DNA from: Helicobacter canis
Lineage (GTDB): Bacteria; Campylobacterota; Campylobacteria; Campylobacterales; Helicobacteraceae
Reading direction: 5' to 3'
DNA: 64,000 nucleotides
NCBI RefSeq assembly: GCF_900451095.1
Contig: NZ_UGHV01000001.1
Coordinates: forward strand, 1,426,001 to 1,490,000
Under the pieces are notes generated by a model. That model was not told the DNA's origin. It worked only from the letters and a program-made list of their open reading frames with translations, and did no database searches. Below, piece after piece: positions 53,974 through 63,707 of the stretch. Every line of letters starts with the position of its first letter. Positions within the stretch are counted from its first letter, which is position 1. The position numbers and the translations under genes were made by a program.

Positions 53974-56397
53974 ATGAAGTATATTAAGTTTTTCAAAGAG
54001 CTCAATAATAAAGATGTCCCGCTTGTCGGTGGTAAGAACGCTAGTATTGGCGAGATGTTTCAAGAGCTTGTCCCTGTTGGGATTAAGGTGCCAAATGGCT
54101 TTGCTATCACAAGCGATGCGTATTGGTATCTTTTGGATTCTGGTGGGATCCGGCAAAAGATCATCGATCTGCTTGCTGGTGTTGATGTAACAGAAATCGA
54201 TGTGCTTAAGACTCGCTCAAAGCAGATCCGTGAGCTGATATTTGGCACGCCATTGCCGACAGATTTGCGCGATGAGATCTTTGAAGCATATAGGATTTTG
54301 AGTGAAGAATATGGTATGAAATATGCTGATGTGGCGGTTCGCAGCTCGGCTACTGCGGAGGATCTGCCAGATGCGAGCTTTGCGGGACAGCAAGATACTT
54401 ATCTAAGCGTAAAGGGACAAACAGATTTGGTGCATTATATTAAATCTTGTTTTGCTTCACTTTTTACCGATAGGGCGGTGAGCTACCGCGCTTCTAGGGG
54501 ATTTGATCATTTTAAGGTGGCTTTGTCTGTGGGCGTGCAGAAAATGGTGCGTGCAGATAAGGGCAGTGCTGGGGTGATGTTTTCTATCGATACAGAAACA
54601 GGCTTTAAAGATGCGGTGTTCATCACCTCTAGCTGGGGTCTTGGGGAAAATGTCGTAGGCGGCACGGTGAATCCTGATGAATTTTATGTCTTTAAGCCCA
54701 CGCTCAAAGAGGGCAAACGCCCCATTATCAAACGCCAGCTAGGGCATAAACATCAAAAAATGGTCTATGCTACACCCGGCGATCCACACCCTACGAAAAA
54801 TATCCAAACCACCCAAGAAGAAATGCGCACCTTTTCTATCACAGATGCAGATATTTTGACTCTCGCGCGCTATGCGATAAAGATCGAGGAGCATTACACC
54901 AAAGAAGCAGGCGAGTATCGCCCTATGGATATGGAGTGGTCTAAAGATGGCGAGAGTGGGGAGATATTTATCGTGCAGGCTCGCCCAGAAACCGTGCAGA
55001 GCCAAAAGAGCAAAAATGGCTGCGCACAAAGGCTGGAGAAATTTCGCTTCAAAGACAAAGATGCAGAGCGAGAGGTGATACTCACAGGGCGTGCGATCGG
55101 CGGGAAGATCGGGCACGGAAAAGTGCGGATCATCAATGATTTAGAGCATATGAATACCTTTAAAGAGGGCGAGATTCTTGTAACAGATAATACCGACCCA
55201 GACTGGGAGCCGGCGATGAAAAAGGCAGCGGCTGTCATCACCAATCGTGGTGGGCGCACTTGCCACGCGGCTATCGTGGCGCGTGAAATTGGCGTGCCGG
55301 CGATTGTGGGGGCTGTGGGCGCGACAGATAGGCTCTATACAGGTATGGAGATCACGGCATCTTGTGCTGAGGGTGAAGAGGGCTATATCTATAATGGTAT
55401 CCACCCCTTTGAGATTGAAACTATTGAGCTTAGCAATCTTGGGCAGACAAAGACAAAAATCTATATGAATATCGGCAATCCAGAGAAGGCGTTTGGATTT
55501 TCACAGCTGCCAAACGATGGCGTAGGGCTTGCGCGTATGGAGCATATTATCCTAAATCAAATCAAAGCCCATCCGCTTGCGCTACTTGATTTGCAAAATG
55601 GCAAAAAGGACATAAAAGACAAAGAAGAGATAGAAAAGCTCATCTCTGGCTATGAGAGTCCTAAGGACTTTTTCATCAAAAAGATCGCCGAGGGTATGGG
55701 TATGATCTCTGCGGCGTTTTACCCTAAGCCTGTAATCGTGCGTGTGAGTGATTTTAAGTCTAATGAATACCGCGGTATGATTGGTGGGCTAGCGTATGAG
55801 CCACTAGAAGAAAATCCAATGCTTGGCTATCGTGGGGCGAGTCGATATTACTCGGATCTCTATCGCACGGCGTTTGAATGGGAGTGCGAGGCTCTTAGTA
55901 TGGTGCGAGAGGAAATGGGGCTTACTAATATGAAGGTGATGGTGCCATTTCTTCGCACGCCAGAAGAGGGGAAAAAGGTGCTTGAGATTATGCGCCGTAA
56001 TGGACTAGAATCCGGCAAAAATGGCTTAGAAATCTATGTGATGTGCGAGCTGCCTGTGAATGTGATTTTGGCAGATGAATTTTTAAGTATGTTTGATGGC
56101 TTCTCCATTGGCTCAAATGACCTAACCCAGCTTACTTTGGGCGTAGATCGCGATGGGCAGCTTGTAAGCCATATCTTTGATGAGCGCAATCCTGCTATGC
56201 TAGAGATGTTTAAGCGCGCGATTGCAGCTTGTAAAAAGCACGGCAAATATTGCGGGATCTGTGGGCAGGCTCCAAGCGATTATCCCGAAATTGCGGAGTT
56301 TTTGGTAAAAGAGGGGATCAACTCTATTTCTTTAAATCCGGATTCTGTGGTGGCTACTTGGACGCGTATAGCTGATCTTGAAAAGACATTGAAATAG
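53974..56397 (+). CDS. ppsA: Phosphoenolpyruvate synthase
   Basis: 807 residues. The N-terminal ATP-binding domain has [15 protein letters not shown] and [20 protein letters not shown], followed by [17 protein letters not shown]. The central swivelling domain has [13 protein letters not shown] with the phospho-histidine at H431. The C-terminal PEP/pyruvate barrel has [33 protein letters not shown] and [13 protein letters not shown]. It converts pyruvate and ATP to PEP, AMP and phosphate for gluconeogenesis. AGGAGAG lies just before the ATG. It may be cotranscribed with the LpoB-like gene 15 bp downstream. Confidence 0.97.
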   Translation: MKYIKFFKELNNKDVPLVGGKNASIGEMFQELVPVGIKVPNGFAITSDAYWYLLDSGGIRQKIIDLLAGVDVTEIDVLKTRSKQIRELIFGTPLPTDLRDEIFEAYRILSEEYGMKYADVAVRSSATAEDLPDASFAGQQDTYLSVKGQTDLVHYIKSCFASLFTDRAVSYRASRGFDHFKVALSVGVQKMVRADKGSAGVMFSIDTETGFKDAVFITSSWGLGENVVGGTVNPDEFYVFKPTLKEGKRPIIKRQLGHKHQKMVYATPGDPHPTKNIQTTQEEMRTFSITDADILTLARYAIKIEEHYTKEAGEYRPMDMEWSKDGESGEIFIVQARPETVQSQKSKNGCAQRLEKFRFKDKDAEREVILTGRAIGGKIGHGKVRIINDLEHMNTFKEGEILVTDNTDPDWEPAMKKAAAVITNRGGRTCHAAIVAREIGVPAIVGAVGATDRLYTGMEITASCAEGEEGYIYNGIHPFEIETIELSNLGQTKTKIYMNIGNPEKAFGFSQLPNDGVGLARMEHIILNQIKAHPLALLDLQNGKKDIKDKEEIEKLISGYESPKDFFIKKIAEGMGMISAAFYPKPVIVRVSDFKSNEYRGMIGGLAYEPLEENPMLGYRGASRYYSDLYRTAFEWECEALSMVREEMGLTNMKVMVPFLRTPEEGKKVLEIMRRNGLESGKNGLEIYVMCELPVNVILADEFLSMFDGFSIGSNDLTQLTLGVDRDGQLVSHIFDERNPAMLEMFKRAIAACKKHGKYCGICGQAPSDYPEIAEFLVKEGINSISLNPDSVVATWTRIADLEKTLK

Positions 56398-56412
56398 GAA
56401 AGTGGGCTAGTT

Positions 56413-57021
56413 ATGTATAGATTGGCTTATCTTGTGGCTATGTCGTTTGGGCTTGTGCTGCTTGGCTGTGGCGGTGTGCAGTATGTGGATAATGTGGATT
56501 CTAAGGAACACTCTTCTTTAGGGATTGATTATCACGACTTGGAAAAGGCAGCAAGTGATAATATAAAATCCTTGCTTGAGAGTGGGTATGTGCGCTCTCT
56601 AGCAGGTCTCTCAAAGCCCAAAGTGCTGGCGATTTCTGATGTGTTAAATGACACTATGCAGCACTTCTCTACCGAAGAGCTTACGCGCAAAATCACACGA
56701 GATATGCGCAATAGTGGGAAATTTATTTTGACAATGGCGTTTGCAGGCAGTGGTGGTAGCAAGGATAAAATGCTAGACTCCGTGCGAGAGGCGCGCGAAA
56801 ACGATGAAGTCAATCAATATGGAGTCCCAGAAAAGGGCAATATCATCGCCCCAGAGCTATCGCTATCTGGGAAGATTATCCAGCGCAATACAAAGGTAAA
56901 ATCCAAGCAAAGGGTGGATTACTTTTTTCTCCTGACACTTACAGATCTCAAGAGCGGGCTTGTGGTGTGGGATAATGAAGTAAATATCATTAAAGTGGGG
57001 AAGAAATCTTCAGCGTGGTAA
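56413..57021 (+). CDS. LpoB-like lipoprotein
   Basis: 202 residues. A signal sequence ends in the lipobox GLVLLGC (Cys19). The mature domain has LAISDVLNDTMQHFSTEEL, RNSGKFILTMAFAGSGGSKD, IIAPELSLSGKIIQRN and YFFLLTLTDLKSGLVVWDNE, matching the PBP-activator LpoB/FlgO pattern and the N-terminal half of the 11771-13369 protein. In enterobacteria LpoB stimulates PBP1b from the outer membrane; whether this one does so is inference. It follows ppsA after 15 bp. Confidence 0.85.
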   Translation: MYRLAYLVAMSFGLVLLGCGGVQYVDNVDSKEHSSLGIDYHDLEKAASDNIKSLLESGYVRSLAGLSKPKVLAISDVLNDTMQHFSTEELTRKITRDMRNSGKFILTMAFAGSGGSKDKMLDSVREARENDEVNQYGVPEKGNIIAPELSLSGKIIQRNTKVKSKQRVDYFFLLTLTDLKSGLVVWDNEVNIIKVGKKSSAW

Positions 57022-57075
57022 AAGTGGATTCTAATCACTAGATAATGACTATATGACAAGTAAGGATTGATGTAT

Positions 57076-57342
57076 ATGGAAGGGCAGCTTATGGCATTAG
57101 CCATTGAGACCTATAAGATCACATTGCTCATTTCTCTGCCGATTTTAGCCACAGGGCTTGTGGTGGGGCTTTTGATCAGTATCTTTCAAGCGACAACACA
57201 AATCAATGAAATGACGCTTTCATTTGTGCCTAAGATCCTAGCGGTCATTGCGGTGATTATTTTCACAATGCCGTGGATGCTTACAATGCTTACAGATTAT
57301 ACGAAAAACATCATCGAGCTAATCCCAAAATTCATCAGCTAG
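57076..57342 (+). CDS. fliQ: Flagellar export protein FliQ
   Basis: 88 residues from the ATG at 57076; the upstream ATG at 57070 is possible but sits too close to the AAGGA. It has two membrane helices (YKITLLISLPILATGLVVGL and KILAVIAVIIFTMPWMLTML) and the conserved SIFQATTQINEMTLSFVPK between them. It forms part of the flagellar type III export gate in the inner membrane. murB starts one base after its stop codon, an arrangement I recall in H. pylori too. Confidence 0.95.
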   Translation: MEGQLMALAIETYKITLLISLPILATGLVVGLLISIFQATTQINEMTLSFVPKILAVIAVIIFTMPWMLTMLTDYTKNIIELIPKFIS

Positions 57343-57343
57343 T

Positions 57344-58129
57344 ATGCGTGAGAGTTGCGTAGATTTTGCTAAATATAGTAGCTTGAAGATCGGCGGTTTG
57401 ACGCCTGTTGTCGTGCTAGAAAAGGGCGATGAAGCGCACTTTAGTGCAATGCAGGCATATCGATGTATAGGGCACGCATATAATCTCCTAGTCTCACCAA
57501 ATGCAAAACACCTAGCAATGCTTAGTAAGGAGTTTGACTATATCTGTGAGAGTGAAGAGTGGGTAGAAGTGGGGGCTATGACACCAAGCGGGAAGATTTT
57601 TGCGTTTTTTCGTGATCGAGATCTGTGCGGGCTGGAGTTTTTGCAGGCATTGCCCGGTAGTGCTGGGGGGCTTTTGATGATGAATGCCGGTATGAAGCAA
57701 TATGAGATGAAAGATGTCGTGCTAAGCGCGTGTGTCGATGGTGCGTGGGAAGAGGATCTGGGGCTGGCGTATAGGAGTAGCAATATTAGTGGGATTATCA
57801 GTGCTATGCGATTTAAGAAGCAAGTAGGCTTTAGGGAAGAGGTGCTACAAGCGTGCAAGATGATGAGAAAAACCCACCCCAAACTCCCTAGCTGTGGCAG
57901 CTGTTTTAAAAACCCTAGCGGAGATTATGCGGGGAGATTGCTTGAGCTAGCAGGACTAAAAGGCTTTATGAAAAATGGCGTGGGCTTTAGCGAGCAGCAC
58001 GCAAATTTCTTGGTCCATCGTGGTGGAGCGAGCTTTGAAGATGCATTGTGGGTGATAGAATACGCACAAACAATCGTGCAAGATCGCTTTGGAATCCACC
58101 TAGAACCTGAAGTGCGGATTCTAGGCTAG
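57344..58129 (+). CDS. murB: UDP-N-acetylenolpyruvoylglucosamine reductase
   Basis: 261 residues. A short FAD-binding region (SLKIGGLTPVVVLEKGDE), GLEFLQALPGSAGGLLMMNA, AYRSSNIS and PSCGSCFKNPSGDYAGRLLE (the proton-donor serine in GSCFKNP), then GVGFSEQHANFLVHRGGAS. It reduces UDP-GlcNAc-enolpyruvate to UDP-MurNAc in peptidoglycan synthesis. It is short, as in H. pylori. It is convergent with the methyltransferase gene and they overlap by four bases. Confidence 0.95.
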   Translation: MRESCVDFAKYSSLKIGGLTPVVVLEKGDEAHFSAMQAYRCIGHAYNLLVSPNAKHLAMLSKEFDYICESEEWVEVGAMTPSGKIFAFFRDRDLCGLEFLQALPGSAGGLLMMNAGMKQYEMKDVVLSACVDGAWEEDLGLAYRSSNISGIISAMRFKKQVGFREEVLQACKMMRKTHPKLPSCGSCFKNPSGDYAGRLLELAGLKGFMKNGVGFSEQHANFLVHRGGASFEDALWVIEYAQTIVQDRFGIHLEPEVRILG

Positions 58130-59082
58130 GCTATGGTATATACTGCCACTGCTGTGTGTCCGTAGGCATCAGGTGGAATCTTGATAAACGATCTGCCGAT
58201 AAACCCTGCTTTGTTGATAAATTTTCTTAGCAATCCCCTGTCTATGAGCGGAGTGGGTAAAAAGAGCTTTGCCCACATTGTGGCTTTGTAAAAATCAATA
58301 TGTTCGGGCTGGACTTGCTCGTGATAAATCTCTAGTAATTCAAGATTGAAAATATTGGCTATTTCTTGGAGAGTTTTGTCGCTAAAGCGGGAGATATGAT
58401 GAGGCGGCATATTTAAAACACCATTTACACAATATTGCAAGAAGCTATCTTGGCTAGGCACAGCTATAATTAAATATGGAATCTTATCTCGCCCCCCCCC
58501 CCCCCGTAAAATATCACTTTTTAAGCAGTCAATTTGAGCTTGTATGAAAGAGTTTGGATTGCTCGTATGCTCTAAAACTTGAAAGCTACAAGCAACATCA
58601 AATTGCTTGGAATGTGAGTTTGCATATTCTTCAATGGATATGTTCTCAATCAAGATTCCATCTTTTGCTGCCATTTGCTTTGCTTGTGTGCTAAACTCTA
58701 AGCCGACATAGTGGGGCTTGGCTTCTTGTGGGAGAAAGCGGGCAAATGCTGCCTTGCCACAGCCAACTTCTAGCACTTTAGAATCCTTGGTAATAAACTT
58801 TTTGGCAAAGTGATATTCGTGCTTCTCGCTAAAATAATACCAATCAAGCTGATTTAGGGCATTATAGAAGGCATTATCGCCAGTGGGGATAGAGCCATCT
58901 TTGCAAGTAAAAAAGCTAAGATCGCAAACATTGCAGTGATGATAGAGTAAATCACTTGAGATAAGTGAATCTATTGCAACGCCGGGGAAACTTTTATAAA
59001 GTGCGATAATATCATCTCTGGCAATTTCTTGTGTAATGTGTGTATCATTGCTATGGCAGAGTATGCAAGGTTGTGGTTTCAT
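58126..59082 (-). CDS. Class I SAM methyltransferase with zinc motif, phase-variable (ON)
   Basis: 318 residues. N-terminal CILCHSND and HHCNVCDLSFFTC form a four-cysteine zinc motif, followed by the Methyltransf_23-like core with motif I KVLEVGCGKAAFARFLP and DVACSFQVLEHTSNPNSF. A G14 tract (58492-58505) is in frame at DILRGGGGRDKI, so the gene is ON. Such enzymes methylate sugars or sugar nucleotides in capsule and LPS clusters. It is the last gene of the leftward run, 50 bp after its neighbour. Confidence 0.88.
   Translation of the reverse strand: MKPQPCILCHSNDTHITQEIARDDIIALYKSFPGVAIDSLISSDLLYHHCNVCDLSFFTCKDGSIPTGDNAFYNALNQLDWYYFSEKHEYHFAKKFITKDSKVLEVGCGKAAFARFLPQEAKPHYVGLEFSTQAKQMAAKDGILIENISIEEYANSHSKQFDVACSFQVLEHTSNPNSFIQAQIDCLKSDILRGGGGRDKIPYLIIAVPSQDSFLQYCVNGVLNMPPHHISRFSDKTLQEIANIFNLELLEIYHEQVQPEHIDFYKATMWAKLFLPTPLIDRGLLRKFINKAGFIGRSFIKIPPDAYGHTAVAVYTIA
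58492..58505. repeat. Homopolymeric C14 in a methyltransferase gene (in frame)
   Basis: Fourteen Gs on the coding strand, preceded by GTGATATTTTAC. Almost the same prefix precedes the tract at 63393. Confidence 0.9.
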
Positions 59083-59132
59083 CTAATCTCTCCTTTTATT
59101 TTTTTAATTTTCTAAACAATCTCACACAGGGT

Positions 59133-59939
59133 CTAAGCACAAATCGCACCATATTCAGCAAGGGGAATAAACATCTGCTCCCCCCCCCCCGCTAATTTCA
59201 CGGCTAAACTTGCTTGTGTAGATTTAGATTTATGATAAATTTGGACATACTCCGCCCCTTGTATATTGCCAATGTATGTAACGCCCATAAGCGTGGCGAT
59301 ATGCTTAAAAGTGTAGCGGAAGTGGAAATGCTTTGGTAAATGGCAGTCAATTACAGGGTAAAAACAATTACCAATGAGTGCCTTGCCACCTACTTGCAGA
59401 CTTTCAAGCATTGTATTGAATGTCTCTAGCACATTATCTACATGTTCTAGCACATCTGTTGAAATAAGGCAGTCGTAATAATCTTTTTTTAGCTCGCTGA
59501 CAAAGCATATATTGGTAAAATTTGCTATACATTTTTTGCCATATTCACTTGGGAATGGCTCATATATATCAATCTCTATATCTGGGCAAATCTGTGCTAT
59601 CTCTCTTGCCAAAGTGCCAAATCCTCCCCCATAATCACAAATGCGTTTAAAGCCTTGCTGTGCGATATACAAAGCTATACTTTTGCGTATTTGCATTGAA
59701 AGATCGTGTGTTTCTATAAAAAGCCCATTGAGCAGCCATACGGGGTGGGCGTAAAATTGAGCGATTTTATCCCAATCTAATTTTTTGTTATCACAGCCCA
59801 TATCCTGCCAAGTTTTATTGAGTAGATACCAAATTTGTTCTAAGTCATCGGTAATATCCGGATTTTGAGATTCTAATAAGCGTTCTACACCTAGTTTTTC
59901 TTGCTCTGTGAGATTTTTCTCTTGTAAGTTGATAGTCAT
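59133..59939 (-). CDS. Class I SAM methyltransferase, phase-variable tail
   Basis: 268 residues from the ATG at 59939 (AAGGAG upstream). Motif I FKRICDYGGGFGTLAREIAQ, DIDIYEPFPSEYGKKC-like acidic strand, and YYDCLISTDVLEHVDNVLET, then MLESLQVGGKALIGNCF identify a Methyltransf_23 enzyme. An N-terminal 60 residues are helical (TEQEKLGVERLLESQNPDIT). A G11 tract 18 codons before the stop encodes KLAGGGEQMF, so slippage would change only the tail. It is probably involved in glycan methylation. Confidence 0.87.
   Translation of the reverse strand: MTINLQEKNLTEQEKLGVERLLESQNPDITDDLEQIWYLLNKTWQDMGCDNKKLDWDKIAQFYAHPVWLLNGLFIETHDLSMQIRKSIALYIAQQGFKRICDYGGGFGTLAREIAQICPDIEIDIYEPFPSEYGKKCIANFTNICFVSELKKDYYDCLISTDVLEHVDNVLETFNTMLESLQVGGKALIGNCFYPVIDCHLPKHFHFRYTFKHIATLMGVTYIGNIQGAEYVQIYHKSKSTQASLAVKLAGGGEQMFIPLAEYGAICA
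59180..59190. repeat. Homopolymeric C11 near a methyltransferase 3' end
   Basis: Eleven Gs on the coding strand, encoding GGG in KLAGGGEQM. In frame in this sequence. Confidence 0.85.
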
Positions 59940-59962
59940 TTTCTCTCCTTGTTTAAGTTGTA

Positions 59963-60984
59963 TCAAGATGTTACAATGCGTCTTTTGCGAATCTTAAAGG
60001 CAGATTCTAGCATAAAATTTTCCTTGAAAAACACACGAGGTAGGGCGTGGATATGCCTAGCGTGTTGGGGATAAATGCTTCCGTGTCTCGTTGTGGTAGC
60101 AGTTTTAAAGCCTAGGTTTTGAATAAGTGAAAAATGATGTGGGCTTACTTCTATTCTACTACCAAAAGGATAGGCAAAGTGCGTAGGCGTGAAGTGCAGA
60201 TGTTGTAAAAAAAGTTTTTGGGCTTTTGCTATGTCTTGTGCTATTTCATCATTGCTAAGATTATTAAAAATGGGGTGTGAGTGAGTGTGGCAGCCTATGG
60301 TGCAAAGTTGTCTTTGCCCCCCCCCCCCCCCAGCGTATTTTGCAGCTTTTGAGTATGGAGGAAGGCTATATTTTCCCAAGAAAGTGTGAGATTATCATAA
60401 TCGCGTGGATTATAGAAGATTCCAAAATTTTCAAGGGTTTGTTTGCAGTTTTCATAGCTATCAATTTGTGTGATTATATTAGCTCTCATTGTAAGAAACA
60501 TCGCTTCTTTCAAAGCTTTTGTTGAAATGTCATATTTTGTATTGTTGTAAATAATGTTGCTGTGTTTTAAGAGATAATCTTCTAGTGCAAACCACCACAT
60601 ATTATGGCTAGATTCTGGAAAAGAGGTGCAAACATAAATGCAGAATGGGATATTGTATTTAGCAAAAATAGGATAGCCAAAAGTCAAATTATCCTTATAA
60701 CCATCATCAATGGTTATGCAGATGAAGTATTCAGGCAAATCATTATGTAGTAACCCTTCATAGAGTTCATCAAGACTGATGAAGTGATATTTTGAATCTA
60801 ATGCTTGAGTAATGAAGGATTCTAAAAACTCAGGACTTACTTTCATATGTTCATTTGGTGAAAGTTTGTCCTCAAAAGGAGCAATTCTATGGAGCATTAC
60901 AATCATTCCCTTTCCTTTAAAAAAACGCTGAATAGATTTAAACTGCGAGAGAGTATCGCGTATTTTGTTGATGTAATATCTCAA
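59963..60984 (-). pseudogene. Polysaccharide deacetylase, phase-variable (OFF in this sequence)
   Basis: Two frames meet at a G15 tract (60317-60331). The 5' part (TTG start at 60984 with AGGAG upstream) has GMIVMLHRIAPFEDK and ICITIDDGYKDNLTFGYPIF, the NodB-type TxDDGY motif with the metal aspartates. The 3' part has CTIGCHTHSHPIFNNLS (the metal HxxxxH) and FAYPFGSRIE. Together they form one deacetylase of about 340 residues that would remove N-acetyl groups from surface glycan. As written the 5' frame ends shortly after the tract (KDNFAP). Sixteen (or thirteen) Gs would join them. This is a switchable gene rather than a decayed one. Confidence 0.85.
60317..60331. repeat. Homopolymeric C15 in the deacetylase gene (out of frame)
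   Basis: Fifteen Gs on the coding strand between the catalytic DD and the HTHSH metal site. One added base restores the frame. Confidence 0.92.
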
Positions 60985-60993
60985 GTTGTGCTC

Positions 60994-61813
60994 CTAATAT
61001 TTTTTAGCCACAATGGTTATTAGCACAGGATAGTGTGAATCATTGTAAAAAAGTTCATCGTGTTTAAGCTCTTCGGCGGCAATACCCTGAAGCTCCGCCA
61101 TAGTAGCTAAAACATTACCATAAGTGCCAACTTCTACATTCCCCTTGCCAAACACTTCTTCAAAATCCCTTTTAATCCCCATATCCGTGAAACGCCAATA
61201 ATCTCCCCACCTCTCATAATCATATTGTGAAATCTGCACGAGTCCTGCCACGGTTACAAGGGCGGTGCTAGATGGTTTTGCGGGTGGATTTATAGATTGA
61301 TTCGTTGGATTTATTTCACACATTGAGTTTGTTATGCCCCCCCCCCCCATTACTTTTTAGCATTAAATATATACCTTTAATCGCTGCTTTATAATCATAA
61401 ATAAAATTCAGCGTAACCGTGCAAATAAAGCAGTCTAAAATACCTTGTGGCAAAGTGCTGTGCTGTGTGAGATCGCCTATAATCGTAGCGTTTTTGTTTT
61501 CTGTGGTGTAATGGAGAATCTCGCTTTGTGTTATATTGCTCCCAAAAGTTTTGGTGTAGGTATTTTCAGCAATTTCGCATACTCTACCCTGTATAAAATG
61601 TGCGTTTTTTCGTAGAAAATCATTGGTGTAGATTCTATCAATGGGTGTGCCACGATCAAAGCCAAAAACTTTTGAAATTGGCTCAATAGAGCGGAGATTG
61701 TGCCATTTTGGTGGGCGACATAGGCGATTGTAGCGTTGCAGAACTTTTATTTTGCATTGATTGAAAATTCGCCACGGACGCCTAAGCATAGTGCGTAATG
61801 TGCTGTTTGCCAT
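60994..61813 (-). pseudogene. Class I SAM methyltransferase, phase-variable (OFF in this sequence)
   Basis: The 5' frame starts at ATG 61813, with TAGGAA upstream, and includes KVFGFDRGTPIDRIYTNDFL, GRVCEIAENTYTK and LTLNFIYDY-like strands. It reaches a G12 tract (61337-61348). The 3' frame continues with TALVTVAGLVQISQYDYERW and DFEEVFGKGNVEVGTYGNVL, then HDELFYNDSHYPVLITIVA. The joined protein matches a known sugar methyltransferase group. Fourteen or eleven Gs would join the frames; thirteen would give a stop. A 26-residue insert (ITNSMCEINPTNQSINPP) follows the tract and has no family counterpart. Confidence 0.82.
61337..61348. repeat. Homopolymeric C12 in a methyltransferase gene (out of frame)
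   Basis: Twelve Gs on the coding strand between LKSN and ITNSMCEIN. One lost base or two added bases restore the frame. Confidence 0.9.
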
Positions 61814-61895
61814 AATATTTCCTAAGATCAAAATAGCGTGGATTCTACATTTTGCAATCTTAAATATTCCTTGATAGTTTAGATAGTTTAAAAAT

Positions 61896-62803
61896 CTAAG
61901 CTCTAGCTTCCATATACAAGCTTGATACACCTTTGTATGCTGAGCCATCGGCATTTATATCAAGCAGGTAGGTATTAAAATGGGGGATTTGGGAGTGGTC
62001 ATAACGCATTGTTTGTATATCGCTAAATCCCGCTTGTGTAAGCAGCCGCTTAAGCGAAAAGCTATCATACGCCCATTTGTGTCGCTCTCCAATGCTTGTG
62101 CGGATAAAGACTTCATCGCGTATGCTACGCGGAGCTAGAAAATAAAGGGATTTAAGATAGAGATTTAATATCTTATTTGTGAGTTTATCAAGGGTGATTT
62201 TGGATTTTAGGCTAGGTTTTGTAACAGCGTGGGGAGTTATGAGCCTTTCGCCTACTCGTTGCTCTATAAAATCCGCTTTTATCCTATCTTTGCTTACTGA
62301 TACTTTGTGGAAGCACTCTCCCATTTGTCCGCCACTTTGCATACGCACCATTTGATCAAGCATTTCAATCATAAGCCAATCATATTCAAATTCAAGATTT
62401 GCAATATCTAAGGTTTGGGCTAGATTCTGTTTGCTCCCCCCCCCCCCCCCGTTAGATTCTGCTTTGTAGAATCTTGTGCGGAATTTGTCAGCTTGTAAAG
62501 TGTGGCAAGATAAGCGGAAGCAAGATTCTGTAAATTTGGCACGACAATCCTTATAATGCCATTTGGCTTTAAGATTCTTTTGATTTCTTTAAGGATTTGC
62601 AGGGCTTTTTGTGGGGTTAAATGCTCTAAAAAGTGGCTACTATACGCCACATCAAAGCTTTCATCAGCAAAAGGGAGTGTGCGAAGAAGATTCACTTTCT
62701 TTACTCTTTTATCTATCGGGCTAAAGTCAATATTGACCCAATCTAGGTGGATTCTACTACCACAGGCAAAGTTTAGGAGTTTTTGATTTGATATATTCAT
62801 CAT
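61896..62803 (-). pseudogene. Class I SAM methyltransferase, phase-variable (OFF in this sequence)
   Basis: The 5' frame starts at 62803: NQKLLNFACGSRIHLDWVNI, NLLRTLPFADESFDVAYSSH and FLEHLTPQKALQILKEIKRI are the Methyltransf_11 motifs. It ends after a G15 tract with GANRI and a stop. The 3' frame opens right after the tract as SKQNLAQTLDIANLEFEYDW, then MIEMLDQMVRMQSGGQMGEC and ERHKWAYDSFSLKRLLTQAG. The joined protein is typical of a glycan-cluster methyltransferase. Sixteen or thirteen Gs restore the frame. A 9-base direct repeat (CAGAATCTA) flanks the tract. Confidence 0.85.
62436..62450. repeat. Homopolymeric C15 in a methyltransferase gene (out of frame)
   Basis: Fifteen Gs on the coding strand. 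CAGAATCTA lies just before the tract and again a few bases after it. Confidence 0.92.
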
Positions 62804-62841
62804 TTATCCTTATGGGCTTGTTTTATAGACAAATATCGCAA

Positions 62842-63692
62842 TTATAATGATGTTTGACTTAATTTTTCGCAATCGCTCATAGTCTTTGAGTGAAAACATT
62901 TTTTAATAAATGTAAAAAGCCCTCTGTGTGCAAGTCTAATGAGCCATTTAAAATACAAAGGCGAGATATAAGACTGACTAAATAAATGCAATCCCCCATA
63001 GGAACAAAAATGCAGATTATGTGCTTTAGCAATGAGTTCTAGGGATTGATAAGTGTAGAAGCTAATATGCTGCCCGTGAGAAAAACCATAATACCACCAA
63101 GTATTTGTGCCACTAGATTCTGGAATAGGGCAGGGGAGAAGTTCTGTGGAAAAAAGCAAATTAGGGCAAACTCTTAGCATAGAATCTATCTCTTCTCTAG
63201 GGTTTGGCAAATGCTCAAATACTTCAAAGCAGGTCGCCATTGTTGGTGTTGTGTTGCTATCCCATTCAAATCCTCGTGCAAATAAATTTTCACAATATTT
63301 ATCACTCCAATAGCTATCTATCCCAACATCGCGGAGCAAACGCACGAGTAGCCCACTTCCACCACCAAAGTCAAGCAGAATCTTTTCATTCACCCCCCCC
63401 CCCCCGTTAAAATATCACCTTTATCGCCCATACCAAACAAGAGGGCAGCGACACACGAAACAATTTTATATAAATAAAAATTGCGTGCGACTATGCCCGT
63501 ATCAGCAATATTGATAGCACTTTGATAGGCTAAAGGAAGCCAATACACTTCATCGCAACCTAAAAATCCGCAATGCTCACACTTATAGAAAGGCTCATTA
63601 AATTGATGTAGAATTTGTGCATAAAAGGCTACATTACTTTTTGAGCCACAGATTTTGCACGAAACACTTTGTTTGACATTTTGTATTTTCAT
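62842..63692 (-). pseudogene. Zinc-motif SAM methyltransferase, phase-variable (OFF in this sequence)
   Basis: The 5' frame starts at ATG 63692 with AAGGAG upstream: SCKICGSKSNVAFYAQILHQ and FYKCEHCGFLGCDEVYWLPL give the zinc motif of this group. It stops at TGA immediately after a G13 tract. The 3' frame has VNEKILLDFGGGSGLLVRLL (motif I), MATCFEVFEHLPNPREEIDS and GHFSHGQHIS-like strands (GFSHGQHISFYTYQSLELIA). Fourteen or eleven Gs would join the frames into about 283 residues. A separate start at the GTG after the tract is possible but would give an enzyme without its zinc domain. Confidence 0.85.
63393..63405. repeat. Homopolymeric C13 in a methyltransferase gene (out of frame)
   Basis: Thirteen Gs on the coding strand, preceded by GTGATATTTTAAC and followed directly by TGA ATG. 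Confidence 0.92.
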
Positions 63693-63707
63693 AGATTCTC
63701 CTTTGTG

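Noticed and set aside
59963-63692. Eight small separate genes in the methyltransferase cluster
   Set aside because: Adjacent frames join exactly at homopolymeric tracts and together give complete known domains, so they are four switchable genes.
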